This document shows positions 5,528 through 6,391 of a DNA stretch of 6,391 bases, piece by piece; position 1 is the stretch's first letter, and each line of letters begins with the position of its first letter. Below the pieces are notes generated by a model. The model did no database searches. It had not been told where the DNA came from and worked only from the letters and a program-made list of their open reading frames with translations. This DNA comes from Thermoplasmata archaeon. Lineage in GTDB: Archaea; Thermoplasmatota; E2; DHVEG-1. Position numbers and translations under genes: made by a program. The stretch covers positions 1-6,391 of the forward strand of contig QMSS01000080.1 in NCBI GenBank assembly GCA_003649715.1, written 5' to 3'.

Positions 5528-6337
5528 TTAGAGTAGGTTGGCAAGTTTTTTGATATCTTTGTTAGCCACATGTGTGTAGATTTGTGTTGTTCTCAAACTT
5601 TTATGACCTAGAAGCTGCTGAATGTATCTTATATCTGCTCCTGCCTCAAGTAAATGTGTAGCAAAGCTATGTCTCAATGTATGTGGTGTAATCTTCTTGT
5701 GTATATCTGCTTTTTTAGCAGATTTTTTGATTATCTGCTGAATGCTTCTTTTACTATACTTTTTATCCCTCTGTGATTTAAAAACCAGTCCTTGTTTTCT
5801 AATACCATAAACTTTTAGCAACTCCTTGAGTTTATAATGTAAGAATATAATCCTCTCTTTCTCTCCTTTAGATGTTTTTATATGGATAAGTTCTCTATCA
5901 AAATCTATATCCTGCCATCTGAGATTTACCATTTCATCTAAACGTAGACCAGCATAGTATAGAAACATTAAAACCAGTTTATGTTTAAGATTTTCTGTTA
6001 CATCTATTATCCTAGTTACCTCTCTCTTATTTAATACAACTGGTAACTTTGTTTTCTGTCCTGTAAGTGGTATATTTTCATCAAATCTTTCTTTGAGTAC
6101 ATTTTTGTAGAAGAATTTTAAAGCAAAATAGGTGGTTCTTATTGTTGATCTGCTTTTATTTGAATAGGTTAATAGAAAATTTCTTGGTGTCTTCTCTGAT
6201 TTTAGAAATCTTTTTACAACTCCAATGTAGAGTTTACCGGTTTGATAGGAGTATTTCCTTAGTTTTATTTCCTCGATAAGTTTACCTATTAGTTTGTATC
6301 GTTCTTGTGGTGTAAGTTTTTTAATATCTAGTTTCAT
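5528..6337 (-). CDS. xerA: XerA/XerD-like tyrosine recombinase
   Basis: This 269-residue protein has the two-domain layout of Xer recombinases. A helical SAM-like DNA-binding domain covers residues 1-90 (YSYQTGKLYIGVVKRFLK; TIRTTYFALKFFYKNVL). The catalytic domain covers about 97-269, with Arg132 in AGLRLDE, Lys157 in TSKGEKER, His219 and Arg222 in HTLRHSFATHL, His245 in LLGHKSLRTT and the nucleophile Tyr254 in IYTHV. All active-site residues are present, and the length is close to archaeal XerA, which resolves chromosome dimers at a dif site using a covalent 3'-phosphotyrosine intermediate. An integrase of a small element is the main alternative; the lack of extra domains and the isolated single-gene setting favour a housekeeping Xer. 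The ATG at 6337 lies about 26 bases from a TATA box, so the mRNA is probably leaderless. Lysine-rich composition and AT-rich codons match the neighbours, giving no sign of recent transfer. No dif-like site was recognised in the window. Confidence 0.9.
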   Translation of the reverse strand: MKLDIKKLTPQERYKLIGKLIEEIKLRKYSYQTGKLYIGVVKRFLKSEKTPRNFLLTYSNKSRSTIRTTYFALKFFYKNVLKERFDENIPLTGQKTKLPVVLNKREVTRIIDVTENLKHKLVLMFLYYAGLRLDEMVNLRWQDIDFDRELIHIKTSKGEKERIIFLHYKLKELLKVYGIRKQGLVFKSQRDKKYSKRSIQQIIKKSAKKADIHKKITPHTLRHSFATHLLEAGADIRYIQQLLGHKSLRTTQIYTHVANKDIKKLANLL

Positions 6338-6354
6338 ATCCTATTGAATGAAAA

Positions 6355-6372
6355 ACAAAAATATAAAACTTC
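6355..6372 (-). promoter_or_regulatory. BRE and TATA box of the recombinase gene (leaderless type)
   Basis: On the minus strand GCGAAG (a purine-rich BRE-like element) is followed by TTTTATATTTTT. The TATA centre lies about 26 bases before the ATG at 6337, the usual distance between an archaeal TATA box and the transcription start, so transcription should begin at or next to the start codon. Confidence 0.55.
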
Positions 6373-6391
6373 GCTTTAACTTATTTTTAAA

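Overview
The window looks like a low-GC archaeal chromosome segment, probably euryarchaeal and perhaps Thermoplasmata-like; the lineage is inferred, not proven. The reasons are TATA-box promoters about 25 bases from several starts, apparently leaderless or short-leader genes, T-tract terminators, a thiolase/DUF35 gene pair of the kind common in archaea, an archaeal-type DUF72 protein and a XerA-sized tyrosine recombinase. There are no rRNA or tRNA genes and no CRISPR array.

Left end (1-373). The 5' part of a transposase-like zinc-ribbon gene leaves the window on the minus strand. Its TATA box sits inside a GTTGAT/ATCAAC inverted repeat. A divergent promoter then leads into a leader of roughly 120 bases before the first plus-strand operon.

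Plus-strand block (374-3373). A thiolase-superfamily gene and a DUF35 zinc-ribbon/OB-fold gene are separated by 4 bases and should form one complex. By eye the thiolase lacks the nucleophilic cysteine and also the second catalytic cysteine, but keeps the HDAF and GHP motifs. It may therefore be a C-C lyase (aldolase-like) or acyl-CoA-handling relative rather than an ordinary acetyl-CoA acetyltransferase. No HMG-CoA synthase gene accompanies the pair here. After a spacer with a 53-base interrupted palindrome and a new TATA box comes a radical SAM protein of the SPL (SplB-like, COG1533) group.

Minus-strand block (3459-5347). This converges on the SPL gene across a two-way T-tract terminator. 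It holds a DUF72 gene preceded by a PflA-like (COG1180-type) radical SAM gene with an added zinc ribbon and a cysteine cluster. The radical SAM gene is broken by an extra base in a 5-base homopolymer just before the CxxxCxxC motif. It also lacks a usable in-frame start unless a second homopolymer base is removed. Otherwise it is well preserved, which leaves sequencing error, a very recent mutation or recoding/slippage as explanations.

Right end (5528-6337). An intact XerA/XerD-like tyrosine recombinase has all catalytic residues and a leaderless-type promoter. With the transposase fragment at the other edge, the window is bracketed by DNA-mobility or recombination genes, although the genes between look like ordinary chromosomal ones.
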